Origin: Edolisoma coerulescens
Lineage: Eukaryota > Chordata > Aves > Passeriformes > Campephagidae
Assembly: GCA_013397115.1 (NCBI GenBank)
Contig: VWZW01001204.1
Span: 79,128 to 143,127 of the forward strand
Length of the DNA stretch: 64,000 nt
Direction: 5' to 3'
The position numbers and the translations under genes are program-made. Shown here piece after piece: positions 48,382 to 60,490 of this stretch. Numbering within the stretch: position 1 is the stretch's first letter; the number at the start of each line of letters is the position of its first letter. The notes beneath the pieces were generated by a model that was not told where the DNA came from, did no database searches, and saw only the letters and a list, made by a program, of their open reading frames with translations.

Positions 48382-48402
48382 GCCATGGCTTTGCAGGCAG
48401 GA

Positions 48403-49257
48403 TCACCTCTCGTTTGCAATCACATCCTTCTCTGCAGGACTCCTTCCCCCGCTGCGAACCCTCCTGCTCAGGGGCTGAGCCCTGTGCAGCACCCGGCCCT
48501 GGCCAGGAGGGATCGATACGCGTGGGAAGAGAGGGGAAAGGGAATGGGAAACAGCGTTTGGGCTCCTGGAGAACGGCACGGGGCTCTTTCCTCTCCAGGC
48601 TGTGGGCAGTGATAATTTTGGCAGCGGCTCCAGTGACTGCGTGGGCTGTTCTCGTGTGTGCGCGACTCCTCCTGGTTTCTCAGGCTGCGGCCCCCTCTGA
48701 AAGTGAGCTGAGGGGTGGAAACCTAATCCTGTGTGTGGGCGGAGAGCCCATCCCCGAATGCGTTTGGAATGGCCTCTGCCCGGTTTTTTCCTCGGTAAAT
48801 CCAAAGGGATGCTCAGCAGCGGGGGATGCTTCGTGGAGGATGCTCCGCTCGTGGTACCCACCAGGGACCCGGGGTGTGCAAAGGAGCAGAGAAAGCGGGG
48901 AGATGCTGAGGCTGTGGGGAGCAGCGAGCAGAGAAAGCGGGGAGATGCTGAGGCTGTGGGGAGCAGCGAGCAGAGCTGCCGAGCCCTGCTTCTCCCAGCT
49001 CTCCTGGTCAGGAACCCGACGTGCTCTGACCAAACAGCAGCAGAGGCTCCTTTCCACCGGTGTCCCCGGGCCGAGGCACGCCGTGCCCTGGCAAAAGGCA
49101 CTTTTTCTGCTGTGTATTGTGAGGGTGGTGTGATGGAGAGCTGGCGTTCACCACCTCCTCCTCCCCACTGGCTGCAGCCGAGGGATGAGATGCCTCCAGC
49201 CTGCAGCATCACTCGGGAAAGAAAACCCCTCGTGGGGTCCCGTGGTGTGCGTAGCAT
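48403..49257 (-). other. Longest open frame, 284 codons, not assigned
   Basis: The frame runs from a true ATG (complement of CAT at 49255-49257) to a stop near 48403 and is the longest of the window. The product is rich in Ser, Pro, Arg and Leu. It contains a 14-residue unit (LLPTASASPRFLCS) repeated twice because of the 42-bp DNA duplication. I see no domain, signal peptide or membrane segment. Frames are also open on the plus strand here, as expected for CpG-rich DNA. It is most likely a chance frame; a lineage-specific gene cannot be excluded. Confidence 0.15.
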
Positions 49258-49300
49258 CAGCCGCTGCTTGTCCCTGGTGGCTGCAGGCAGCTCCGGGTGG
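48481..49300. promoter_or_regulatory. Borderline CpG island
   Basis: A hand count gives 43 CpG in 820 bp at roughly 59% GC, an observed/expected ratio near 0.6. CpG density falls on both sides. CpG islands usually mark promoters or other unmethylated DNA. No TATA box, exon or splice site can be assigned. It begins about 160 bp after the inverted repeat ends. Confidence 0.45.
48884..48967. repeat. Perfect 42-bp tandem duplication
   Basis: Two identical 42-bp units, each beginning GAGCAGAGAAAGCGGGGAGA, lie head to tail and are followed by the start of a third (GAGCAGAG). The length is a multiple of three, so every frame stays open, which alone says nothing about coding. Perfect identity suggests a recent event. 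Confidence 0.96.
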
Positions 49301-49310
49301 AAGTGTTGGA

Positions 49311-51050
49311 GAGGATAAACTGCAGCTCACCAAAGACAAGCCAAAATTCACTCTTTTTTCGGGTAGTGTCTCCCTTGAACAGATCCATGAAGATGCTGGG
49401 GGGGAACAGCAAGCTTTGCATGGAGTGTGGGAAATGCCTGGCTGGGAAGCTCCTGAGTTCGGTGGTGTGGTCGGAGCCACTTTGTTCTTTACGAAAAATC
49501 AGATAAAATCTAAGATATTTTCCCAGAAAACTCTCTGTCTCTTCCCCCTCTCCCTGACAGAGGCTGCAGAGCAGAAATGCATTTGGAGCCCCTTGGGCTT
49601 TTCCCATTGAGCACTTGGCTTGTTAAAATATTTGACATCAGGGCTCTTTATTACCTGCAATAAAAAGCCTCTGCTGATCTTTAACATGCAGCATGTCAGA
49701 GACAAAGGATCACACTAAAAACCTGTTTATGGGAGTGTTACTAAAACTTGTAAAAAGGAGTAAAAGTGAACGATGACTGAAAAAACTTCACTTTGTAACA
49801 GCAAAGGTGCTGCCCAGCCAGGCAGTGCCCAGGAAAAGTGTAGTCCAGACCTGAAGCCAAGGCTCAGTGCAAGGAGGAACTTGCACCTTGCTCCCTCTCC
49901 ACCTTTGATTTGCAGAGATTCCCAAGCCTGCTGCTTTTCTCCCTAGCAGTCTTAATTCAAAACTTCTTCAGCAAACCACCCCGGACACGTCTGTGTTGAA
50001 GATTGTCTGGGCGCATGACTGGAGCTCCAGCACTGCCCTGTCCCTCTGGCACTTGGGTTCAGCATTTTATGGCAGCTTTCCTCTTTTATGCAGTTTGGAC
50101 AGGTTTGAATGTTACAAAATTAGGCTTTCCTGCAGCATTCAGGTTTTTACAACGCTGCCTTTTAACACAATGCCTTAATGCCTTGTGGGTTTTGATATTT
50201 TCATCTGCTCTCCCCACTACAGGAGGGTGGAACAGAGCGATGGGCTGTGGTCCCAGGGTGAGATGGCAGCACCATTCCTGCTGCTTCAATAACCTCATAA
50301 AAACATTTCAGTCCTCTAGAAGGATAATTTCATCTCAGTTTCTGTTCAAGACAAGGTCTGGGAGTGTCTGAGCTGTAATCGCACGGACATGCCTGTTCCC
50401 AGAGCTCAGCTATTGGATTTCAGACAAGGGAGAAGAACAGCATCAGGTGTCAAATTTTTTTCCCTGCTCTTTCTACTCCACAGACTATTTTTAATATTAT
50501 TTTTATTACGTTGCAGATAAACAGCAAGTGGAGGAGTTCCCATGAGAATCAGGGTCCCCCCACCACTCACATCAGTTTAGCTGAGGGGAAAGTACAGTTG
50601 CATGACAGACTCCAGTTCTTTTGTGCTGAAATTTCCTCTCTTTTTATGATTTCATTATATTTACCAGAGCTGGTTCACATTAAGCCATGAAGCCAGTGCT
50701 GCATCACCCCGAGGCGGGGGGAGGAATGGGAAAGGGTTGTTTCAACAACTCTGTCACCCCAACTGCTGCTGACAGCAGCTCTCAGCAGGGCAGGGGGGGT
50801 TGAAAAGGCTGCAGGACCCTCTTCTGACTTCCCCTGCACTATTATATAGTGGGGTCAACATGGCCTTGCTTTCCCCAGAGCTTTGATCTGCAAGAGAGTG
50901 TTTGAATCGGTCCAAAGCAGCACATTTATGGTGGCACTGCTCTGACTTGGGCTTGGGAGATGCTCCATGGCTCCGTGTCCCATCAGCCCTGGGGACAAAG
51001 CTCCGGTGCCTGCGTTGTGCTGGCCCATCCCCACCTGGGAGGGCTGTGGC
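49311..51050. other. Unique noncoding sequence, no gene seen
   Basis: No repeat signature or exon is recognised. The sequence changes from GC-rich to A/T-rich near 50,440-50,680 (TTTTTAATATTATTTTTATT). Confidence 0.55.
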
Positions 51051-51130
51051 TGTTGTACTGGGGATGGTGAGAAACGACACGAGACCGATCCAGGAAGAAA
51101 AGGAATTATTTATTAATTTACAGNCAATGC
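51051..51130 (-). mobile_element. Possible LTR 3' end, minus strand
   Basis: Read on the minus strand, an AATAAA signal (complement of TTTATT at 51109-51114) is followed about 58 bp later by CCCCAGTACAACA. That layout is typical of the R-U5 end of an endogenous retrovirus LTR, and ACA is a usual LTR terminus. I could not find the matching TGT start or a target duplication downstream. One ambiguous base (n) is at 51124. Confidence 0.3.
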
Positions 51131-52694
51131 CTCAGGTGCTTGCACAGGACAGGGATGGTGTTTACCTTGCTGGCCTGGATGTGACTCGAGCACTGTGAGT
51201 CTGGCCATGAATTCAAGAGATCAGCTGGGCTGTGGACATGCCAGCCTCCCCAGTGTGTGGTGAATTCCAGAAGGTCCCAGGTGGATTCGCTCTGGGAAGG
51301 AGGTTTTTGAAGGATGCTGCTGAGTGCTGGGACTGTGTGTGCTCGGGCAGGGAGACCGAGCATGAGGTCAACAATAGGATGTGTGTGAGCCACAGGAAAT
51401 CTCCATCCATGTGTGATGTGGATGAATTTGGTGACAGACCCAGCAGACAGCGGGAAGGAGATGTGGGAAAGAGCTGGTGGATGCAAAAGGCATCGGGGAG
51501 CTGGAGCATCTTCTGCAGCTGCAGACAGGATAAGGTCTGGAGGTGGGACTGGTGCCATCTGGGAGATGAGTGATGTCAGACAGAACCAGAGGGGACCCTG
51601 CTTGATGCTACATCTGCCCCTGGGAGTTACAGCATTAGATCTGGAAGAATTTCTTGCTTTTATGCTGGAAGCTGAGACCTCAGAGCAAGGACCCTGCCAG
51701 ATGAGGCCTGGAGAGAAAAATTCTTTTCTGTGGTTGCATTTTTGAGAAGCCAAAAGTCAGAGGGTGGCTCTTCAAAGGCAGGCCCTGCTCTGCAGATGGG
51801 CTGCCTCCCTCTGCCAAGCATCTCCCTCTGCTGAGCACAGACCAGGCTGGAGCTGCTCAGATCTGAGCTGCTTCCCGAAGTCATGTGTGAGACAGCTGTA
51901 GGAAATCTGTAGGTGAAGGGTTGGGACTGGGGTCTCTGTGAGGGTGTTAATACGGTATTTAGTGCAGGCTGGGGAGGATGAGGCTTTGGTTTGGGGAGCC
52001 CCAGCAGGGTTCTGGGGGGTGTTGCTCATCCCCTGTGTCCCTGGTGGGGGTGGCACAGCCCCTGATCTCCAAGGGATCAGTGTTCATCACGGGGGCACCT
52101 CTTAATGGGATGGCAGCCCTGGGGTGATGGTGCTGAGTGACCCCACGCTCAGGGATGCTCAGCCCTTGCCCTCTGGGCCTGCTTCCAGCTCCTGACTTGG
52201 CCGATGTGCCACCCCTCCATGTGACCCAGGGGTGACAGACAGGCTGGGTCTCTGCCCTGGGCACTGCCCTGCTCCAAGTTGGGTGCAGGAGCTAAAGCCC
52301 TGTGGATGAGCAGAGCCATGAACCTGCTCAGCAGGAAATGCAGCCTCCTCCTGCCGCTGAAATCTGCTCCCCACCTCTCGGCCTGAGGCTAGGGCTGGGC
52401 CTGGGGGGATGAATAGATGGCAAGTGCTGACAGTGAGGAAGTCAGGAGGTGAGATGAGAGCAGGCTCGGTGCTCTGGAGGGTGACCAACCTCCACAGGAG
52501 GAATTTCTGAATGTCTCCCTGACTGCAGCACGATACCTTTCGTGTTGGATGGAGCAGGGGGAAGGATTTGAGTTCCTCCTTGTCCCTCCCCAGAGCCAGA
52601 AGCTGGTGGCACTGGGACTGTGCTCTCCATGTGTGTGCCCAGGTACCCCTGGTCCCCTTTCTGCCGTGACCCCCGCAGGCACGGAGTCTCTGTG
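51131..52694. other. Noncoding sequence between two LTR signals
   Basis: If the minus-strand LTR is real, part of this interval is its U3 and body. A 211-codon minus frame (51118-51753) crosses the ambiguous base at 51124 and resembles no retroviral or host protein I recognise. No gag, protease or polymerase remnant is visible. Confidence 0.45.
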
Positions 52695-53085
52695 TGATGC
52701 CTTAGGTTTTAACTTCTATAGGTTTTAACTTTTATATTTTTCAAACCCTGTACTGCCCAGTGTGTAACTCTGAAGTTTCACGTGGCCTGTGAGCTGCTGC
52801 TCTCTCGTGCTGGTCAGACACAACAAACCTCTCTGGGTTTGCTCTCCAAGGACACATATATTGTCCCAGGTCCCAAAATATGTAAACTAAANAATTGGAG
52901 AATTAACCCTGATATGTAAATGAACCAAACTTATAAAAGTGCGAAGAACTTGTGACTCAGGGTCCATCTTGGGTGTAGCCTTTTGACTGCCCAGGGTGTG
53001 CCTTTGAAGGGCCTTCAAATAAATACCTACTTTTATTCTCTCATTCTTGTCTAGTCTCTCTTTTAGGTGGCTGTCTCAGGCATCA
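52695..53085 (+). mobile_element. Solo LTR of an endogenous retrovirus, ERVL-like
   Basis: The element begins TGATGCC and ends GGCATCA, exact inverted heptamers with TG...CA termini. Inside are a TATA box (TATAAAA, 52932-52938) and, 80 bases beyond it, a polyadenylation signal (AATAAA, 53018-53023), giving a U3-R-U5 layout of 391 bp. No tRNA primer-binding site follows the end and no second copy is present, so it is a solo LTR left by recombination. The upstream GTG context may include extra terminal bases. No clear target duplication is visible. An n is at 52892. The family name is inferred. Confidence 0.85.
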
Positions 53086-56000
53086 GGTGTTTCCCAATTT
53101 TCCGTTCCCTGCCTGGGCTGAGTCGCCATCTCCTGGCTGCGGACCCAGCAGAAGGTTTCCTTTCACACCTTGCAGCCTCCCCGTGTTTCCTTGCTGCTCC
53201 CTCCAGCTGGGAGATGCTTGAAGGCTCCGGTGCCTCCCTGATCCGTCACAGAGGGGAGCAGAGATTTCCCCCTGAGTGCCTCAATTAACCATGGGATTTG
53301 CTTCCTGCAGCAGGGCAGAGGGTTGGCATCCCCAAACCTGCTCTGGCAGGAATTTAGGGCACCCATTGGGAGCTCCCCACCACGGTGTCCTCCCTTGGGG
53401 GCCTCCTGGCATCTGCTGAGAGGGACCAAGCAGCACTTAGGGCCCACGGGCCGAGGTGGAGCTGAATGCCTCCTTTGACACCAAGAACCAGACCGAAACT
53501 ATGTCAACGGAGAGAGCCGGGGCGGCTTTTCCTGTTTTTCCTGTCGGAGGCTTTGAACTGTGTCCTGCAGGGTCAGAGCACGGGGGGACACCTCGGGCTG
53601 GGATGGGCAGGGTCTGAAATCCTAGACCCTGGGAAAGGGGAGCCCAGTTTGCCTGGGAGAGCCCTGAGAGCCCATCCATCTCCAGGGCATTAGGCAGGAA
53701 GAAGAATTTGGGGGCAAGTAGTGACCCATGATTTATTTGAAAAGCTGCATCTTCCCTCCATGCAATGCCATTTTGGCTGGTTCAGCTGCTACAGGTGAGA
53801 CTGTGGTTTGGAAGGAAAACTTTGAATGCCCCAAAGCCTTGGGCATCTCCATACACTGGTTTGGGGACCCCTGGGCTGCAGCCCACCCAACTCTGGGTTT
53901 GGGAATCCCACATGGATGTTTTGGGATGTGCTCCAAGATGCTGCCTGCCCAGACCAGGCAGGTGGCCCCAAGTCAAGAGTGCAATGAAGGTACAGCTGAG
54001 TCTGGAGGGTGGGCAGATTTTTGGGGTGGGGGTTTCCCAAGGCTCAGCAATCCATTCTCCTGCCCTTGTACGAGCATGTCAAATCTCCCAGCTCTCAGTC
54101 CTGTCCAAAAGTGGGTAAAAGCTGCTGGGACAGGGTGACAGCCCAGCTCAGGACAAGCAGCTACAGCCCTTATTACACTGATTGAATCCCCTCTGCTGTA
54201 AGGGCTGCACTCTGAGTTTATTGCTGCATAAACCACGAAGATACAAAAGCTGATAGCACGGCACTGTTCCTCCTGGTGTAGAAAGGTGCTTTATGCTGTG
54301 GTTTGTTGTTCTGCTGGCGGAGCAAGGGGCAGGTCGTACCCGCAGGGCTCCTTCCTAGTCCCCAGCTTCAAAGGAGTCTGCAGGAGAAGCTGAGGAGCAG
54401 TGCTGGGTGGGAAAATCAGCTCTGCTAGAGAAGCTGGGCCCTGGGCCAGCAGCAGATCCCCCACCACCGAAAATGAGTGTGCAAAAGAAATGCTGTTTTG
54501 CTGTCTCTGAGTGTCTCAGGATTCTGCTCATGCACATGAGTCAGTCCGGGGCTGTGGCTTTCTCCATCCAGGACTTACAGACACACCAAGTCTCCTCTGG
54601 GTGGGTTTTCCCTGCCACCCTCTGCCCGGTCTGCTTATTGCAGCAGCAGATGGATTTATTGGTGTCAGGCTGTGAGTTTTAGCCCCGCAATGGAAATCCC
54701 TGCCGGGTTTAAGCCGGAGCACCAGAGTGATTTTTATTCTTCTGCTGACATCTAGTGTGTGAAAACCTGCAGCACAGTGTACTCGGTGGGCTGGGAGATC
54801 TGGATATGGGAAAAACAGGGCTGTTTCTTGCCATATTCATGGCCAAGCAGATACCAGCATCTTCCTCCAGGTCCTCTGTGGGAGCCTCAGTGACCCAGGT
54901 GACCACCAGCAAGGGGGGATCCTCCTGCAGGCTGCTGCTGGCTGGTATTTCCAGGTAGAGATGCTGAAAACTAATCCTAACCTGAGCAGGAAGATGAATT
55001 TGAAGTGGATTTTCATCCAAGCCTCCTGCTTGAGGCACTGTGTTTAACGGGTGGTGGATGTGTCAGTGGAGATAAGGAGCTGCTGTGTTATCACGGAGAT
55101 GTGTCCTCTGCTCAGGGCCCAGCCTGGGATGGCAGCTCATCCAGAAGGCTCAGTGCTGTGCATCTGTGCTGGATGGGGACAAGAGGGGGAAAGTGGAGCA
55201 GTCTGGGGTTTGGCTCTCTCTCCCTTTATTCTACTTCTGGCCTGGTTTCCAAAAGTTATCTCAGGTCAGTGAGTTCTCCTGTTAGAATAAGCACCTTTCA
55301 ATGTCTGGTGGTGAATGAAGCTCATTAATGTCAGCAAATACCCCGGCTTGGTGTTCCTGCCACCTGTCTGGACACACAGGGTGTTGCAGGTTGCTGATGG
55401 TGCCCTGGACATGGGGCTGGGAGCTGTGGCTCCATCTCCTGGTGCTGCACGTGAGGGGCACAGTGTATCCCGTGGAGGTGCCCTTGGCACTGCCCCAGCA
55501 CGTTCCCCTCCCCGGTGGTTTAATTGTTTTCATTTCCTTGTGTTTCTCCTCTGCTGTGACAGGAGCCCAGCTTTCAGCCTGCAGGGCTGTTACCACTTTG
55601 TCACCCTTTATCATCCCCTCCAGAACTCCACTTGCTGGTCTGGAGCACCCAAAACCACCCAAATTCAGATTTAGTGACGGGAAGCTTTGCACATCCCAAG
55701 GTATCATCAAAGATGGAGTGGAGCTGCCTCGTGTCCTGACTGGTCTCCACCCTGTGGCACCCACGGGCAGTGGTCATCCAGTGGGGCTCCTGCCCCTCGT
55801 GAGAGTGCTGGTCCCTCGTTCCAGGCTGGTAAATCCTCCTGACACCATTATGGGATGTCTGGTGGCTTCAGGGCTCTGTCATGTCACATCACAGGATGGA
55901 GCCAAGCAAATGCTCCTCTGTCCTGGCAGGTAAAATGTGCTTTAAGGTACAAAGTGCTGTGGGAAATCTCATGCTGAAGCGTTTACACTGCTGTTCACAT

Positions 56001-58508
56001 GACTTTGTTTTGTACAAAACCTCTCAAATCTTGCCAGAAGTCAAGGTTTATTTCCCCATCCTGAGGGTATTTAATCCTCGTCTCATTAACTTTGATTTTC
56101 ATGTACAATTGCTGAGGAGAGAAAAACAACCAAAACATTTTGTCTTAGGGAACAGATCAGACATAAATTTATCCTGAAGCCATCCAAGATGCTTATCAGG
56201 ATGTTTTTCTCTCTTCCCTAGCTGCATGAGCTTGCAGAAAAACTGGTTTTGCTTGGCTTTGGCTTTCTGAAAGAAAAAATGCTTGGTGGAGAAATTCCTT
56301 AGATAGCACATCCCTGCTTAGGAGGGGTTGATGGTTTGAGCATGGGATAGGGAACAAAAACATCACTGCATGAGATCAAGTTGGGGTACCCTGGGCAATG
56401 GAAGGACTTGGATCTGGAAAAGGAGAGAGATTTTTTTTTCAACAGTTTATGCAGAAAAGTGTCCTCTGCACGGGGTGTAACTTACTTCTGCAGTTCAAAC
56501 CATCTGCTTCTTGCTTTCAGCCACAACCAGCCCAGGTTTATAAAATCAAAAAGAGGTGTTAAGTGTGATTATTAAGCCAAATCTCACACTCTGCCTCAGA
56601 TTTTGCTGAGGCTGTACCCAGGCACAGGCTGGAGGCAGAGCACATCAGGGCATTTGACCAGCCCAATACTCAACTTTGCTCTGAGTAATGGGTGAAAACT
56701 AGCTCTGGTAAAATCACTTTTTCTGCAAAGTTGGAATGAACTCTGCTTTAAAACTGCTTGAAAACCAAACTTCTGCCAAAAGGAACTTTTGCCAAACATC
56801 ACGTCAGCAAAAAATAATTGGAAAGGGCAGTTATTTCTTCCCATTTTGGTACTTTCCATCCACCATGCCCTGGTGATTCCTACCACCTGTATGAGGTTAG
56901 AGAGGAGAAAATGCCCCCACTGTCCACACAGAGAGGTGGAAGTGGGAAGGCTGAGATGGCTTGGGGGGGAGATTGGGCTGAGCAGGTTCCTTGCAGAGCT
57001 GCCCTGCCATAACAAGGGTGGGGTTAAGCCACAGCATTCCTGGGGGAGTCTCAGGAGCTCAGGGGTGGCCTCCAGGATAACAGCACCAGCTTGCCAGGCT
57101 TTGGGGACAACTCAGAACATGCCTCTCCCAGCAGAACTGCCCCCAAAGCTGGAGTGTCCATCCCTGTGGCGTGGGGCCGTGAGGGCAGCATCTCCCCTGG
57201 GGACAAAGCTGGCCCAGAGGACGCTGTCGGGGGAAGGCAAAGCAAAGGGTGCACCCAGACTTGCCCTGTGCAGGCGGGTGTGGAACGGCTCAGAGGAAGC
57301 AGCCGGTGCTCAGGAGAGCAGAAAGGATGGCAGTGGTGGTGTCCTGACTCTGGCCAAAGCATTTTGGAGCTGCCCTGGGGAACACTGAGCTGTGGATCTG
57401 CTGGACCTGCAGCCCCTCCAAGGGTACTGAGCTGACAGCCTGTGGATTGGAGCACTTTACACCCCAAAACCTGGTCATGAGTGATCAGCCCAAGTGAGTG
57501 AAGGGCAAATGTTTTCAGGTATAGCCCCAGGAGCAAGTCTGACAGGCAAGTGGGAAAGAGTGAGGTTTGAGGAACAATGCTCTTTGTCCTTTGCCCGTGT
57601 GGAATTTCTTTCTCCCCTCGGGAGGAGCAGGTCTCCGCTTCTGAAAAAAGTGTAGGGATGGAAAGTTTAATAAAACTTATGGCAAAAAGGGAAAGCTTTG
57701 TGCTGCTGTGCAATGGATGTTCTGCCCTGCACCTTCCTGGCTGCCTGGACAGCTCTGCTCACGCGTGAGGCTCAAATGGCCTGAGTGTGAGTCCAGAGCC
57801 TGGCCCTGGCAGGGGTCCCTGTGCCTGCTGTTGTCCACCTGGCTGGGATGCTCTGCAGCATCTGGCAGGGCTGGATCATGCACCAGCTCTCTGAGGCCGG
57901 GCACTGGCTGCTTGGCAGGTCTCCTTCCACCACTCTCCAGATTTTCTGTGTGAGTCTCTTCCCCCAGGTAAGAGCTTGGATGGGATGGCTGTTTTATACT
58001 CCCCTTCCAGCAGTTTTTAAAGTCATGGATGGCAGGATTGCATTCGTACAAGGCACGTTGCCTGAGTTTACTTATTAGCAAAAGTTTTATTTCCTGCAAG
58101 ATGCCTCTGATCATAGCATCATAGCCAAAAACAGGGGGACTTTTCTGTTTATTTTGTGTCTAGGAGTGCTGTGATCACAGGAATTCCTCCAGGTGGATGC
58201 TATTCCCAGCATTTGCATCAGGCTGAAGGACAAACTGCCTCTAACCAGGTGAGTTGTGCAGTCTGATATCTGTTTTTAGTTATTTTTTGCAGAGTTGCAT
58301 CTGAGGGCACACCTTGCTTATAAACAGCTCGGTGCTGTCGCCAAGTGGAAAAAGCAAATCCCAGAAAATTGCACGTGAGCCAGGCTGGAGCCCACCAGAG
58401 CCCACCAGCACACCATTACCTCTCTGTGTGATCAGGTCACTTCTTTGGGTCTGCAGCATCCCACTGGCTGCTGTGACAGCAAGCACAGCAGGCCGGCAAA
58501 TTCATGGA
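53086..58508. other. Unique noncoding sequence, no gene seen
   Basis: The sequence is GC-moderate. Open frames on both strands (such as 55328-55933 plus, 56789-57388 plus and 57051-57713 minus) overlap and are not recognisable. No repeat signature is seen. Confidence 0.5.
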
Positions 58509-58521
58509 TTTTTTTTTTTTT
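58509..58521. repeat. T homopolymer, 13 bp
   Basis: Thirteen T bases in a row in repeat-free surroundings. Confidence 0.9.
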
Positions 58522-60194
58522 GTGATTAATTGCTAAAAGCAGAACTTTTCAGAAGTCCTGATAAAACTTCCCTGGAGAACATGTTTCAAATCCGGGAGGG
58601 ACTTTCTTGTCAGGCCCAGAGAGAACGAGAGACAGCCAGATAAAAAGGGCATGAACCCGCAGTGTGAGCAACAAAGACCAAACCCATCTCACTCAAGACA
58701 AGATGCATGAACACAGCGTCCTGGTGAGTCCCCCAAGACCAGGGTCAGGCGGGGAGCTAACTCTGCTTTATCTCCTGCTGAATAACTCCAGGTCTCATCT
58801 TGACAGGGGATGGGAAAACCGTGGTGATTACAAGACGTTTGCAGAGCTGCCAGCGCTGTTTCCTGCCCCGCTCCAGGGACAGGGTGTGCCGAGGTGTTAG
58901 CAGGTTGTGGGGTGATCAAAGGCAGAGGGGAGGAATTCCCCGTACCGAGAGGGATGCTGGGTCTCACTCCAATGCCACCTTAGAGCAGAGGGCAAGAAAG
59001 ACCAAGGTTTTATGCTTCCCCACTCTGGCTTTGCCCTGGTCTCTTTTTACAGTGATAAACAGCAGCAGCCAGCCAACAGTGATTTATTACGTGGAAAGCC
59101 GGAACTTTATCAATGTCCCTATCCCGGCTCCTTTTAAGTCTCCAGCAGAAATCTCAGCAAGATAAAAACTGGCTGAGTTTGTATCCACACAAGGTAACGT
59201 GGCTGAGCCTCATAAATCCCAGCAGTGTATAAATATCACCGCAGTTTCCTCAGCAAAGGCAAAACTACCGGGTACCAGCAGTGATGAAGAGAAGGGCTTG
59301 TGCTGCCTGGGGTCAGTGCTGGAAAGTGCTTTGCACCCCAAACGTCAGCAGAGATGGGACTCAAGCACGAGTCTTGTGGTGTGTTCAGGATGCTGAACCG
59401 GCCTCTCCCAGTTTCAGGCAGCAATAATTTCTCATGAAAATGAGAGTCGAGGCAGCCGTGCAGAACAGCCCTGACGCCTGCAGGCGGCACGAGAGCGTGT
59501 CTGATCCGGGCTGGACAAGCAGCCCTGGGCTGTGTGCAGCTCTGCAGGAGCCACCTGCAGGTCTCAGCATCATGGGGACCCCTCTGGTCTCAGTCCCCCG
59601 TCCCTGTATGTGGCTGTGGGTTGGAGGATGCAGGGGTGCAGCCCCAGGCTGGTCCCCAAAGCGCTGCAAGGCTGGCGTGGGGTTGCTGGAATCAGACCCC
59701 ACATCTGCAGGTGCTCACCAAATCCTCCCTTTGGATGGAACCACCACAGCCCTGGCCAGCAATTCCTCATCCTCTGGACAGCACAAGGAGCTGTCCCTGC
59801 ACAGCCAGGGCCTGTTGTCCCACTCCCCACGCTGAGCGAGTCCCAGGTACCACAGCCCCGCTAGTGCTGGGGCACTGATCATTGCTCCCTTTCCTTTTAT
59901 TCCTGAAGAGACCTGTGGGGTCAAAATGATGGTGTTTGCAACTGGACCGAGCCCCCATCACACCTCTGCCCCCCCAAGCAAAGACAGGGAGTGATTTCCT
60001 CAAGTGTAGGTCCCGGCTTTGGTGGTTTTTTTACTGCCCTGCATTTTAGGGGGAGGTTGGAAAGAGATTCCCTGGAGATGCTGAGTGAAATGCCTCTCAC
60101 CTGTCTTGGACACCCACCTCTATCAGCAGCAGTGCAGCACGTTCCAGAGGTATCTGTCTCCTGCCACCAACTGCAGAGAGTGCCTCAGGTATTG
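58522..60194. other. Unique noncoding sequence, no gene seen
   Basis: No repeat family is recognised. At about 59,040-59,250 the composition becomes balanced and A/T-richer, with phrases such as AACAGTGATTTATTACGTGG that look like conserved noncoding DNA, but no definite signal supports this. Overlapping frames at 59.4-59.9 kb on both strands are GC-rich noise. Confidence 0.45.
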
Positions 60195-60490
60195 GCTTAG
60201 GTCGCTTAGGAAAGAAAATCAAAATTAAATAAATGTTTATGGATTAAACTCCTTGGTAGGAGGCTCTTACAAGGGATTCAGTTTCCTTTCATTCATTTAA
60301 GGAGAACTAAACTGAGTCATGGTCATTTTAATTCTGCTGAAAACTGTACAAAGGAGCAAAATGTGACTTATCTTAATCCACTTGAAAAATCAATTCAGTT
60401 TAATTTTCTTGAGTGTCTTGCATAGTTTGCCTTTGATTTTTTCACATGTTAATTAGTTTTATTGTGGCTGACTGATACCTAGCATGGCCA
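60195..60490. promoter_or_regulatory. Enhancer-like A/T-rich block
   Basis: The block is repeat-free and dense in homeodomain-type cores (TTAATTAG, CATTTAA, TTAATCC), with a TCF/LEF-type CCTTTGATTTT. GC is clearly lower than in the neighbours. This resembles a conserved noncoding element, by texture only. Confidence 0.25.
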
